Of a stretch of DNA of 64,000 nucleotides, positions 1 through 9,056 are shown in pieces (positions within the stretch are counted from its first letter, which is position 1; each line of letters starts with the position of its first letter). The position numbers and the translations under genes were made by a program. Source of the stretch: Streptococcus infantarius subsp. infantarius ATCC BAA-102 (GTDB taxonomy: Bacteria > Bacillota > Bacilli > Lactobacillales > Streptococcaceae). The stretch lies in contig NZ_DS572693.1 of assembly GCF_000154985.1 (NCBI RefSeq), positions 169,423 through 233,422 on the forward strand. The letters are read 5' to 3'. The notes beneath the pieces are model-generated. The model did no database searches. It was given only the letters and a program-made list of their open reading frames with translations, and was not told the origin of the DNA.

Positions 1-1362
1 ATTATTCGTATTGTTGTGCGTGCACCGCTGACAATCGTTGTTAGTATGATTATGTGTTTTGTGGTGGACCAACGTTTGAGTTTGATTTTCCTTGCGGCTG
101 TCTTGATTTTAGGAGCATCGCTTCTATTTATCATGCGTAAGGCTATGACAAGTTTCAATTACGTTTTCCGTAAATACGATGATTTGAATTCCAGCGTTCA
201 GGAAAATATTTCTGCCATTCGTGTGGTTAAAGCATTTGTACGTGAAAAATATGAAAATAAAAAATTTACGAAGGCTGCTGAAAATATTTACCGTTTATTT
301 GTTAAAGCAGAAAAAATCATCATTTTCAACGTGCCAGTTATGATGTTTATCATCTTTGGTTGTATCATCTGTTTATCATGGTTTGGAGCACAATTCATCG
401 TTGGTGGTACACTGACAACGGGTGAATTGACATCCCTGATGTCTTACATCTTTGCCATGATGATGTCTCTTATGATGTTGTCAATGATTATGGTTATGGT
501 TTCAATGAGTACAGCCAGTGCCGAACGTATTGCAGAAGTGCTTAATGAAAAAGCTGATATCGTGAATCCTGAAAATCCATTGATGGAAGTTCCAAATGGA
601 AACATTGAATTTAACCACGTGCATTTTTCATACAAACACGGTGGTGGAGAAGAAGTGTTATCTGACATTGACCTTAGTGTCAAATCTGGTGAAATCATCG
701 GTGTTATTGGTGGTACTGGTTCTGGTAAGACATCATTTGCTAACTTGATTTCTCGTCTTTATGATGTGGATGCAGGGTCAGTTAAAGTTGGCGGACACGA
801 TGTTCGCGAATACGATTTGGAAGTTCTTCGTGACCAAGTTGCCGTAGTGCTTCAAAAAAATGTCCTTTTCTCAGGAACTATTCTTGATAACCTTCGTTGG
901 GGAAATGAAAATGCGACTGACGAAGAATGTATGGAAGCTTGTCGCCAAGCTTGTGCAGACGAATTTATCGAACGTTTCCCTGACAAATACAATACATGGA
1001 TTGAACAAGGCGGAAGCAACGTCTCTGGTGGTCAAAAGCAACGTCTTTGTATCGCTCGCGCATTGCTTAAAAAACCAAAAGTTTTGATTTTGGATGATTC
1101 AACAAGTGCCGTGGATACTGCCACAGATGCCAATATCCGTCGTTCATTTGAAGAAACAATTCCAGGAACAACAAAAATTATCATTGCACAACGTATTTCA
1201 AGTGTGCAACATGCTGATAAGATTTTGGTGCTTGATGATGGTAAAATCTCAGGCTTTGCTAGCCACGATGAATTATTACAAACAAACGCTATCTACCGTG
1301 AAATCAATGAGGTTCAACAACAAGGTAGGGGTGATTTTGATGAGGAAGGAGGTAATAACTAA
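1..1362 (+). CDS. Heterodimeric ABC exporter, subunit 1 (5' partial)
   Basis: Membrane-embedded half-transporter that should pair with the next gene to export drugs or lipophilic compounds. The reading frame is open from base 1, so the start lies upstream of the window. Visible parts are the last membrane helices and a full nucleotide-binding domain: Walker A GGTGSGKTS (about 710-735), signature VSGGQKQR, and Walker B VLILDDSTSAVD. The catalytic Glu after Walker B is Asp here. That is the degenerate site expected of one half of LmrCD/BmrCD/TM287-288 type heterodimers (family knowledge). The stop overlaps the next start by one base (TAATG), which suggests translational coupling. The substrate cannot be read from sequence. 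Confidence 0.93.
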   Translation: MIRIVVRAPLTIVVSMIMCFVVDQRLSLIFLAAVLILGASLLFIMRKAMTSFNYVFRKYDDLNSSVQENISAIRVVKAFVREKYENKKFTKAAENIYRLFVKAEKIIIFNVPVMMFIIFGCIICLSWFGAQFIVGGTLTTGELTSLMSYIFAMMMSLMMLSMIMVMVSMSTASAERIAEVLNEKADIVNPENPLMEVPNGNIEFNHVHFSYKHGGGEEVLSDIDLSVKSGEIIGVIGGTGSGKTSFANLISRLYDVDAGSVKVGGHDVREYDLEVLRDQVAVVLQKNVLFSGTILDNLRWGNENATDEECMEACRQACADEFIERFPDKYNTWIEQGGSNVSGGQKQRLCIARALLKKPKVLILDDSTSAVDTATDANIRRSFEETIPGTTKIIIAQRISSVQHADKILVLDDGKISGFASHDELLQTNAIYREINEVQQQGRGDFDEEGGNN

Positions 1363-3239
1363 TGTCTCAACCTAAAAAAGAAGTGAACAAACAAGCCACA
1401 CTAAAACGTGTTTTGGCTTATGTGATTAAGAATTATAAATGGCGTTTCATGGCTGTTTTCGTCTTGATTTTGATTGCTGCGCTTTGTATGGTTCGTTTTA
1501 GTTTGTTCATGCAAACCTTGATTGATAGTTATGTCACACCTCTTTTGGCTGCTAAAAATCCTGACTTTTCTGGTTTAGCGCATGCTATTTTCCAACTAAT
1601 CATTATTGGGATTATTGGGGTAGCAAGTACTTACACTTATAACCGTTTGATGGTTTATGTGGGACAAGGAACAATGCGTCGTATTCGTATTGACCTCTTT
1701 ACGCACATGGAAAGCTTACCAATCAAGTACTTTGATACGCATGCTCACGGGGACATCATGTCAATTTATACCAATGACGTTGATACTCTTCGTCAATTGA
1801 TTGGACAAAGTATACCGCAAGTGGTCAACTCAAGCTTTTCGATTTTGACAACTTTTGTCAGCATGTTAGTTCTAAATGTGCCATTATCAGCCTTGTCAGT
1901 TTTCATGGTTATTGTTTTACTTTATGTAGCTCGTAAAATCGCTGCGCAATCATCAAAATATTTCCATGACCAACAAAATGACCTCGGTCGCGTTAATGGT
2001 TTCATCGAAGAAATGATGGATGGTCAAAAAGTCGTTAAAGTCTTTAACCACGAAGAACGTGCTAAAGAAGATTTCCGCAAACTCAACCAAGAACTCCGTC
2101 ATTCGGCTACGAATGCCAATATTTTTGCCAATATCTTGATGCCAGTATCTGCTAACATTGGACACATTTCATATGTTCTTTGTGCTATGCTTGGTGCAGC
2201 TTTGGCACTTCATGGTTATGCTGGTTTGACTTTGGGAACTTTGGTTTCTTTTCTTGCATTGAACCGTGGATTTACTAACCCAATCACGCAAATCAGCCAA
2301 CAAATTAACTCAGTAGTTATGGCGATGGCTGGTGCCAATCGTGTCTTTAAACTGCTTGATGCTGAAATAGAGGTTGATGAAGGTTATGTTGAATTGGTTA
2401 ATGCTAAAGAAGATGCTGATGGAAATCTTCAAGAAGTTGAAGAAGCAACTGGTACATGGGCATGGAAACATCCACATGAAGATGGTACAGTGACTTATCA
2501 CAAGCAAGAAGGTCGCGTGACTTTCACAGACGTTACCTTTGGATACAATGATGATAAGATGGTGCTTCATGACATCAATCTTTTTGCAGAACCTGGCCAA
2601 AAGATTGCCTTTGTCGGTTCAACTGGTGCTGGTAAAACAACCATTACGAACTTGATTAACCGTTTCTACGATATCCAAGAAGGTAAGATTCATTACGATG
2701 GAATCAATATCCGTAAAATTAAAAAAGCAGATCTTCGTCGTAGTTTAGGGATTGTATTGCAAGATACCCACCTTTTCACTGGTACAGTTATGGATAACAT
2801 CCGTTACGGACGTTTAAATGCGACTGATGACGAATGTATCGATGCCGCAAAATTGGCAAATGCGCATGATTTCATTAAACGCTTGCCTGAAGGTTACGAT
2901 ACTGTTTTGACAGGTGACGGAAGTAATCTTTCTCAAGGACAACGTCAATTGCTTGCGATTGCGCGTGCGGCTGTGGCTAATCCACCAGCTTTGATTCTTG
3001 ACGAAGCAACTTCATCAATCGATACACGTACCGAAGTTCACGTTCAAGAAGGTATGGATGCTCTTATGAAAGGTCGTACAACCTTTGTCATTGCCCACCG
3101 CTTATCAACGGTTCGCAATGCGGATTGTATCATGGTACTTGAACAAGGACACATCATCGAACGTGGTAATCACGACGAATTAATTGCCCAAAAAGGACGT
3201 TACTACCAACTCTACACAGGTAACGCTATTAGTGAATAA
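1362..3239 (+). CDS. Heterodimeric ABC exporter, subunit 2
   Basis: Full-length 625-residue half-transporter with an N-terminal six-helix membrane domain and a C-terminal ATPase. Walker A is GSTGAGKTT and Walker B is LILDEATSSID, with the canonical catalytic Glu. The signature is the variant NLSQGQRQ. Degenerate Glu but good signature in partner 1, and good Glu but altered signature in partner 2, is the asymmetric pattern of LmrCD/BmrCD-type exporters. An insertion of about 30 residues rich in acidic residues lies between the membrane domain and the ATPase. The ribosome site GGAAGGAGGT lies inside the end of the upstream gene. Confidence 0.95.
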   Translation: MSQPKKEVNKQATLKRVLAYVIKNYKWRFMAVFVLILIAALCMVRFSLFMQTLIDSYVTPLLAAKNPDFSGLAHAIFQLIIIGIIGVASTYTYNRLMVYVGQGTMRRIRIDLFTHMESLPIKYFDTHAHGDIMSIYTNDVDTLRQLIGQSIPQVVNSSFSILTTFVSMLVLNVPLSALSVFMVIVLLYVARKIAAQSSKYFHDQQNDLGRVNGFIEEMMDGQKVVKVFNHEERAKEDFRKLNQELRHSATNANIFANILMPVSANIGHISYVLCAMLGAALALHGYAGLTLGTLVSFLALNRGFTNPITQISQQINSVVMAMAGANRVFKLLDAEIEVDEGYVELVNAKEDADGNLQEVEEATGTWAWKHPHEDGTVTYHKQEGRVTFTDVTFGYNDDKMVLHDINLFAEPGQKIAFVGSTGAGKTTITNLINRFYDIQEGKIHYDGINIRKIKKADLRRSLGIVLQDTHLFTGTVMDNIRYGRLNATDDECIDAAKLANAHDFIKRLPEGYDTVLTGDGSNLSQGQRQLLAIARAAVANPPALILDEATSSIDTRTEVHVQEGMDALMKGRTTFVIAHRLSTVRNADCIMVLEQGHIIERGNHDELIAQKGRYYQLYTGNAISE

Positions 3240-3382
3240 CATATTAAAACACTTTTTTGTAAGATGGCTCAGCCCTTTTGCAGGAGGTGTTTTTGTTAGT
3301 TTTTTTAGATTGATTTTTCAGGTAAAACGTTTAATTTTATTTTATGGCAAAAATCACTTACGAAGAAAATTTTTTAAGGTAG

Positions 3383-3490
3383 ACTGAATCCTGTTGACTG
3401 TAAACTGGAGTTGATTGGAGAAGTGTTGGAGTAAAAAATCCATTCAGGCACTATCCTAGCGGAGGACATATTGTTGTACGCCGACCTAGG
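3383..3490 (+). other. Possible structured leader upstream of the DUF2798 gene
   Basis: The stretch between the ABC operon and the DUF2798 gene contains nested inverted repeats. CTGAAT (about 3384-3389) can pair with ATTCAG (about 3432-3437). CCTAG (3455-3459) can pair with CTAGG (3486-3490), extended by CGG/CCG. No known riboswitch or T-box consensus is recognised. It could be a leader RNA, an operator region or chance. Confidence 0.25.
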
Positions 3491-3516
3491 TTGAGGGTTG
3501 ATAAAAAATGAGATGA

Positions 3517-3783
3517 ATGGAGAATAAAATGCCTCGTAATTTTAAAGAAGCAATGGTATTTACGTGTTTGATGTGTGGAATGATGGTTTTTGGAATGAGT
3601 ATGTGGAACTTGTTCGTTGCAGGAGCTTTTTCTTGGAAACATGTCTTTTTGGGATTCATTCCAGGGTTTATCGTTGCTTTCATTTTAGATACTTTAATCG
3701 TTGGTCCAATTGCGCGTTTCTTTCTCGGAGAAATTCAAAAACAAGGAATTTTAGCAGAAGTGCCTGTCGAAGTAAAAGAATAA
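3517..3783 (+). CDS. DUF2798-like small membrane protein
   Basis: 88 residues with two hydrophobic segments (about residues 10-32 and 40-62), joined by a short loop containing a Trp and an Asn. The arrangement resembles the DUF2798 family of two-helix membrane proteins, whose function is unknown. The start ATG follows a GGAG at a good distance. The gene stands alone and ends just before a strong terminator. A second frame over the same bases was rejected because it lacks a coherent membrane pattern. Confidence 0.6.
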   Translation: MENKMPRNFKEAMVFTCLMCGMMVFGMSMWNLFVAGAFSWKHVFLGFIPGFIVAFILDTLIVGPIARFFLGEIQKQGILAEVPVEVKE

Positions 3784-3790
3784 AGTAAAA

Positions 3791-3817
3791 GCTGGAAGGT
3801 ATCTTCCAGCTTTTTTT
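3791..3817 (+). terminator. Rho-independent terminator after the DUF2798 gene
   Basis: Perfect 8-bp stem GCTGGAAG/CTTCCAGC with a 4-base loop, followed by seven T. It lies between convergent genes and may also slow transcription from the minus-strand ArsR gene. Confidence 0.9.
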
Positions 3818-3820
3818 GAA

Positions 3821-4120
3821 TTATAAGTTATTAATCAAATTTGTTAACGAATATTTCTCAAGGGTTTCATGATTTAAACGAACAAATTTATTTTGTCCAG
3901 CTTTTCGAGTGATAGTAAGTCCAGCTTCGCGAAGAGTTTTAAAGTGATAAGAGACAGCAGACTTGCTCATACCAAGCAATTCACCAACTTCTCCACACCC
4001 AAGCTCACTTTCTCTCTTCGATAAGATACGAAGAATATTTAATCTGACTGGATCAGCTAAGGCTTTAAAAATTTTGATTAAATCTTCATCATTATAGTTA
4101 GAATATTGTTCAATAGTCAT
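3821..4120 (-). CDS. ArsR/SmtB-family transcriptional regulator
   Basis: 99-residue winged-helix repressor. The N-terminus carries the family's ALADPVRLNILRIL helix. The recognition helix region is SKSAVSYHFKTLREAGL, followed by a beta-wing. A single CG-C pair (LGCGEV) lies before the recognition helix, but the classical metal-binding ELCVCDL motif is not present, so an inducer other than a metal is possible. It is divergent from the broken MFS transporter, and regulation of that gene is the simple reading of the layout (inference). Confidence 0.88.
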   Translation of the reverse strand: MTIEQYSNYNDEDLIKIFKALADPVRLNILRILSKRESELGCGEVGELLGMSKSAVSYHFKTLREAGLTITRKAGQNKFVRLNHETLEKYSLTNLINNL

Positions 4121-4192
4121 ACGAAAATTGTACTATCGGAAGTTTTATTTGTCAATTTATTAAGTGTTTTTTTAATTTTCTGAAAATAAATC

Positions 4193-4221
4193 TTGACAGT
4201 ATTTCCTTTGAGTAGTAATAT
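4193..4221 (+). promoter_or_regulatory. Sigma-70-type promoter of the MFS pseudogene
   Basis: TTGACA (4193-4198), 17-base spacer, TAATAT (4216-4221). It leaves an untranslated leader of roughly 120 bases before the MFS start. That leader holds a small hairpin, GCTGA-TAATA-TCAGC, followed by a short T run near 4299-4325. Confidence 0.7.
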
Positions 4222-4349
4222 ATTACATAATATTTCAAAAGTCTTTGAACTATTGAATTATAGCGAGAGGAGATTGCAAATTTTTGATTGCTGGGTGATG
4301 CTGATAATATCAGCTTGTTTTTCAATTAATAGAAAGTGTGATTTAAAAA

Positions 4350-5497
4350 ATGAAAAAATATGCTTCCATGTTCTTTTTAACAATGTTCATCATTGGAACA
4401 GATACGTTTTTGATTTCTCCATTGTTAACGACTTTATCTAGTCTTTATCATATTGATACGTCAATTTCTGGCTGGATGGTTAGTGCGTATGCTATTGGTT
4501 ATGCTCTATTTGCTTTGGTTTCAGGCCCAATTTCAGATGGAAGAGATCGAAAAAAAGTGATGGTCTATTAGCCTTTACGATTTCAACTTTTTTGTGTGGC
4601 TTTGCCAATTCATTTACTTTGATACTTTTGTTTCGTTTTTTGGCTGGGATTAGTGCCTCTTTTGTGACACCTCAAGTTTGGGCATTGATTCCAGTGGTGG
4701 TTGATAAAAAACACATTGTTCAGGTTATGGGTTATGCAACTGCTGGTTTATCTGTTTTTCAAATGACGGGTGTTCCAATCGGTGGTTATCTGGCGGGAAT
4801 TTCATGGCGTGCACCATTCATTACCATTTCAGCGGCTTCTTTGGTCTTATTACTTCTTATCAATTTTTGTATGCCAAAATTGGAAATTGGAACGTGACAT
4901 AGAATTTCCTTTACAGTAGCTTATAAAAATGTTTTAACGAATAAAAAATCCGTGTCTTATCTTCTAGCTTATTTTGTGTTTCAGACGGGCTCATTTACAG
5001 CAATCACTTTTATTGCGACTTAGTTTAATCATAGCTTTGGTTTGTCTTTAGCTAATATTAGTACAGCAATTATTGCTATTGGTGCTGGTAATCTTGCTGG
5101 ATCACTTTTGGGTAGTTATATTGTTAAACGTTTTGGCTTACAAAAGACATTTAAAACAGAACTGATGATACTTGTTATTCTTTACGTGGCGCTGTTATTT
5201 GTTCATCATTTTTGGATGGTAGAAGTATTATTGACTATTATTTACGTGAACAATGGATTTATTTTCTCATTATTTATGACGATATTGCAAAGTACTGTTG
5301 AAAATGCTCGAAGTACTATTTCGTCATTATCAAATGCCGTGATGTATTTGGGTGAAACCATTGCAGGGATTGTTGGTGGTATCTTATTTGAACAATTTAC
5401 AGGATTTTCAGGAATTGCTGTTTTTGCAGCAGTAATGATTGCTCTTTCGTTGCTATTGTATTATCAAGCAGGAGCTTTTAAGAAGGTTGATAATTAA
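4350..5497 (+). pseudogene. MFS drug-type transporter, disrupted
   Basis: Remnant of a major facilitator (DHA1-like) exporter of about 380 residues. The N-terminus carries GTDTFLISPLL and the loop 2-3 motif SDGRDRKKVM. The first frame ends at 4571 and the rest continues in another frame from about 4573, so at least one frameshift sits next to 4565-4575. In the second frame there are two further stops, TGA at 4895-4897 and TAG at 5021-5023. Both fall where a Trp (TGG) would fit the family, so each is a single transition. Three independent lesions make function unlikely. The divergent ArsR gene appears intact. Confidence 0.85.
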
Positions 5498-5525
5498 TGG
5501 TTCTTTGTTGTAACAAGGTGGGCAA

Positions 5526-6053
5526 ATGAAAAGAAATTTGAAAAAGGTTCTTAGTGATATTTTATTTCAAAATACTGGCTCGACTACTTCAATTTTAGAA
5601 GCAATAACAAATAAAAAGAATAAAAAGGTTGAAGTAGAAATAATTCAAGAACGTATTATTTGTGATAGAGACTATTCTATTCGGTATAATTGGGGAGATT
5701 CTTTGATTTTGCAAGCTACAACATTAAAAGCTGGTGGTATTGTTATTTCAAATAATATTGTTATTTATGATGCTGATAAAGTAAATCAATTGGATGATTT
5801 TCATGTTCAGAATTGTTCAATACCGATTGGTAAAATTTTAGAAAAAATTGATAACAGGAGAGTAATAATTTTTTCTGGCCTAAAAAAACCGGCTTATATA
5901 AGCAAATACTGTAACTTTTTTAATCTAACAACTACAGAGTATCCAGTAAAAGAGTACCAAATTATACATGATGGTGAAGTTTATTTTCATATCATTGAGT
6001 TATATTTAGAAGAAAATTTACTTGATCTTTTGAATGATACGTTAATAATTTAG
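5526..6053 (+). CDS. Chorismate-lyase-like (UbiC/DUF98 fold) protein
   Basis: 175 residues. The layout is like UTRA/chorismate pyruvate-lyase proteins: an N-terminal GSTTSILEAI segment, a central beta-rich part (ILQATTLKAGGIVISNNIVI), a conserved-looking IPIGKILEK helix, and a C-terminal LYLEENLL strand. UbiC-type enzymes split chorismate into 4-hydroxybenzoate and pyruvate. Streptococci make no ubiquinone, so the role here would be different or unknown. The gene is more AT-rich than its neighbours, with no partner genes beside it, which suggests acquisition. The family match rests on pattern only. Confidence 0.45.
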   Translation: MKRNLKKVLSDILFQNTGSTTSILEAITNKKNKKVEVEIIQERIICDRDYSIRYNWGDSLILQATTLKAGGIVISNNIVIYDADKVNQLDDFHVQNCSIPIGKILEKIDNRRVIIFSGLKKPAYISKYCNFFNLTTTEYPVKEYQIIHDGEVYFHIIELYLEENLLDLLNDTLII

Positions 6054-6138
6054 AGTATGTTTTTGTACACATATGAAATGTCTGTTGAAAATGCTTTGAA
6101 AAGCTGACTTCATTTATCTCTTTATTTTTAAAAAGTAG

Positions 6139-6144
6139 TATAAT
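6139..6144 (+). promoter_or_regulatory. Probable -10 box of the P-type ATPase gene
   Basis: Consensus TATAAT about 45 bases upstream of the chosen ATG. No convincing -35 was found at 16-18 bases. Confidence 0.45.
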
Positions 6145-6189
6145 GGCTTTAAGGAAGTGAAACCGTTTTTAGAAATCGAGGAACAAGTT

Positions 6190-8979
6190 ATGAGTGATAG
6201 AACAAATGAAAAAACTGTTCAACTTGACCTTGAAACTTACGCAGCAAAGGATGTTTATCAAGCCGCTGCTACGCAACAATCTGGGCTCAGGCACGAACAA
6301 GTCAAAGAACGTCAAAAACAATATGGTTCCAATCGGCTAAAAGAGGCAGAAAAAGAACCCGTAATTGTGACTTTTATCAAGAATTTCACCAGTCTCATGG
6401 CGATTTTACTTTGGGTTGGTGGTGCTGTGGCGATTTTGTCTCACAGCGTGGAACTCGGTCTTGCCATTTGGTTTGTCAATATTGTCAATGGTGTTTTTAG
6501 TTTTGTTCAAGAATACCGTGCTAGCCAAGCAACCGAAGCTCTTAAAAAGATGCTTCCTTCTTATGCACGTGTTATTCGTGATGGACAAGAAGAAAAGGTA
6601 CCTGCTGAAGAGTTGGTGCCTGGCGATCTTGTTTTGATTGAAGAAGGTGACCGTATCTCTGCAGATGGTCGTGTTATTTTTGCAACAGATTTGCAGGTCA
6701 ATCAATCCGCCCTAACAGGTGAATCAAATCCTGTCTGCAAAAATAGTGATGCTGACACAGATGCTCAAAAAACAGCTCTTGAATACGACAATATGGTCTT
6801 TGCAGGAACGACCGTTTCCTCAGGTTCGGCTAAGATGATTGTCTCAGCAACTGGTATGGCAACCCAATTTGGACAAATCGCTCACTTGACAGAAAATATG
6901 GCTGATGATAAGAGCCCACTTCAAAAAGAATTGGACCACTTGACCAAACAAATTTCAGTTATTGCCATTACGGTTGGTGTTATTTTCTTCATCGCAGCGA
7001 CACTTTTTGTTCATCAACCATTTGCAAAAGCCTTTATTTTCGCACTTGGTATGATCGTCGCTTTTATCCCAGAAGGATTGCTTCCGACAGTTACCCTTTC
7101 TTTGGCAATGGCGGTGCAACGCATGGCTAAGTCCAATGCTTTGGTTAAAAAATTATCATCCGTTGAAACCTTGGGAGCAACCTCAGTCATTTGCTCGGAT
7201 AAAACCGGGACATTGACTCAAAATGCTATGACAGTCAATCACCTTTGGCAAGTGTCTGGTCAATATGAGGTGACTGGTCTTGGTTATGCAGCTGAAGGTG
7301 ATATCAGCAACAGCAATGGCAAGAAAGCTGCGCTTATCGAAAGCCAACCGCTTGAACACCTTGTCCGCTTTGCTCACCTCTGCAGTAATGCTCAAGTCTT
7401 GCCACCGAGTGAGGAAAATGCTTCCTACACAGTTCTTGGTGACCCAACCGAAGCTTGCTTGAATGTCTTAGCTGAAAAAGCAGGTCTAACCCTTGAGAAA
7501 AATAAATCTTGGGGACCACGTTTGAAAGAATTGCCTTTTGATTCTGTGCGCAAGCGCATGACAACTATCAATCGAGTAGATAGTCTAGTTGACGGCAGCT
7601 CTTTGGTGTCAATCACTAAAGGTGCACCAAAAGAAATGGTAGAGCTCTGCCATTTTTACAAAGATCAAAAAGGTATTCATGAAATGACGGCAGACGTTCA
7701 AGCGAGAATCTTAGCTGCCAATGATGTATTTGCTAAGGATGGTTTGCGGGTTTTGGCACTTGCCTATCGAACTTTGGAAAGCGACCGATTGACTCAAGAA
7801 GAACAATGGACGCAAGAAACTCTAGAACACAATATGGTCTTTCTTGGCTTACTTGCTATGAGTGACCCTCCTCGTGAAGGGGTGCGTGAGGCAGTTGAAA
7901 AATGTCATCGCGCAAGTATTCGTATTATCATGGTGACAGGTGACTATGGTTTGACAGCGCTCAGTATTGCTAAGAAAATCGGTATTGTCCGTGGCGACAA
8001 TGCGCGTGTCGTGACTGGCTTAGAGTTGGAAAAGATGTCTGATGAAGCCTTAAAAGAAGCGCTCAAGGGCGAAATTGTCTTTGCGCGTGTGGCACCTGAG
8101 CAAAAATATCGAGTTGTATCAGCTCTTCAAGAATTGGGTGAAGTCGTTGCTGTCACTGGTGATGGTGTCAATGATGCGCCAGCTCTTAAAAAAGCTAATA
8201 TCGGTGTGGCAATGGGACTCACGGGTACTGATGTCGCCAAGGAATCAGCAGATATGATTTTGACGGATGACCATTTTGCATCCATCGTTAAAGCGGTTGA
8301 AGAAGGTCGTGCAGTTTATCATAATATCAAGAAATTCTTGACTTATATCTTTAACTCAAATACTCCAGAAGCCGTACCGTCAGCATTCTTCCTTTTATCA
8401 AGAGGTTTTGTCCCACTTCCGTTGACGATTATGCAAATTCTAGCTGTCGATTTGGGAACTGATATGATTCCAGCACTTGGGTTGGGAGTTGAACCTCCAG
8501 AACCAGGTGTGATGAACCAACCACCTCGTAAATTGACTGACCGTTTGCTGGATAAGAAATTGCTGATAAAAGCTTTTTTATGGTATGGTTTGATCGAATC
8601 AGTTCTTGCCATGGGTGCATTCTTCATCACTTATCTACTTCATAATGGAAACTTAGCGGTGCTTGCAGGTTCAGGTCAATTGTACCAAGAAGCGACAACC
8701 ATGACCTTGGGTGCTATTATCTTTTGTCAAATCGGTATGGTCATGAACAGCAGAACCTCTGACCAATCCATTCGCAAGTTGCAATTATTTGGTAATCCTT
8801 TGATTAATATCGGTTTAGTTGTTGAATTGATTATTTTTGTGACTCTGGTATATTTGCCTGTTTTTCATGATTTGTTCAACACAGCAAGTCTTGGTGTATG
8901 GCACTGGCTTTACCTTATGCTCTGCCCATTCGTCATCGTAGGACTTGAAGAATGGCGTAAGAGACTTATGCGAAAGTAA
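6190..8979 (+). CDS. Cation-transporting P-type ATPase (P2 type)
   Basis: Membrane ion pump of 929 residues. The phosphorylation site CSDKTGTLTQN has its Asp near residue 337. The membrane segment before it reads PEGLLPTVTLSLAMA, closer to the Na+/K+ (P2C) pumps than to the SERCA type. The hinge motif TGDGVNDAPALK and the C-terminal four-helix bundle are present. The N-terminal domain matches cation-ATPase N and E1-E2 domains. The ATG at 6190 is preferred over a GTG at 6157 because GAGGAA lies 6-10 bases before it. The transported ion cannot be fixed from sequence; Na+, K+, H+ or Ca2+ are possible. Confidence 0.93.
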   Translation: MSDRTNEKTVQLDLETYAAKDVYQAAATQQSGLRHEQVKERQKQYGSNRLKEAEKEPVIVTFIKNFTSLMAILLWVGGAVAILSHSVELGLAIWFVNIVNGVFSFVQEYRASQATEALKKMLPSYARVIRDGQEEKVPAEELVPGDLVLIEEGDRISADGRVIFATDLQVNQSALTGESNPVCKNSDADTDAQKTALEYDNMVFAGTTVSSGSAKMIVSATGMATQFGQIAHLTENMADDKSPLQKELDHLTKQISVIAITVGVIFFIAATLFVHQPFAKAFIFALGMIVAFIPEGLLPTVTLSLAMAVQRMAKSNALVKKLSSVETLGATSVICSDKTGTLTQNAMTVNHLWQVSGQYEVTGLGYAAEGDISNSNGKKAALIESQPLEHLVRFAHLCSNAQVLPPSEENASYTVLGDPTEACLNVLAEKAGLTLEKNKSWGPRLKELPFDSVRKRMTTINRVDSLVDGSSLVSITKGAPKEMVELCHFYKDQKGIHEMTADVQARILAANDVFAKDGLRVLALAYRTLESDRLTQEEQWTQETLEHNMVFLGLLAMSDPPREGVREAVEKCHRASIRIIMVTGDYGLTALSIAKKIGIVRGDNARVVTGLELEKMSDEALKEALKGEIVFARVAPEQKYRVVSALQELGEVVAVTGDGVNDAPALKKANIGVAMGLTGTDVAKESADMILTDDHFASIVKAVEEGRAVYHNIKKFLTYIFNSNTPEAVPSAFFLLSRGFVPLPLTIMQILAVDLGTDMIPALGLGVEPPEPGVMNQPPRKLTDRLLDKKLLIKAFLWYGLIESVLAMGAFFITYLLHNGNLAVLAGSGQLYQEATTMTLGAIIFCQIGMVMNSRTSDQSIRKLQLFGNPLINIGLVVELIIFVTLVYLPVFHDLFNTASLGVWHWLYLMLCPFVIVGLEEWRKRLMRK

Positions 8980-9056
8980 GCTTATTTGGGGTGTCTGTCT
9001 TTTCCGTGACACTTTCTGAAAATCTCTGTAAAATTCAAGAGAGTTAGGGGAGAATA

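Noticed and set aside
9001-9020. Terminator after the P-type ATPase
   Set aside because: GTGTC/GACAC is only five bases with a weak T tract; not strong enough to call.
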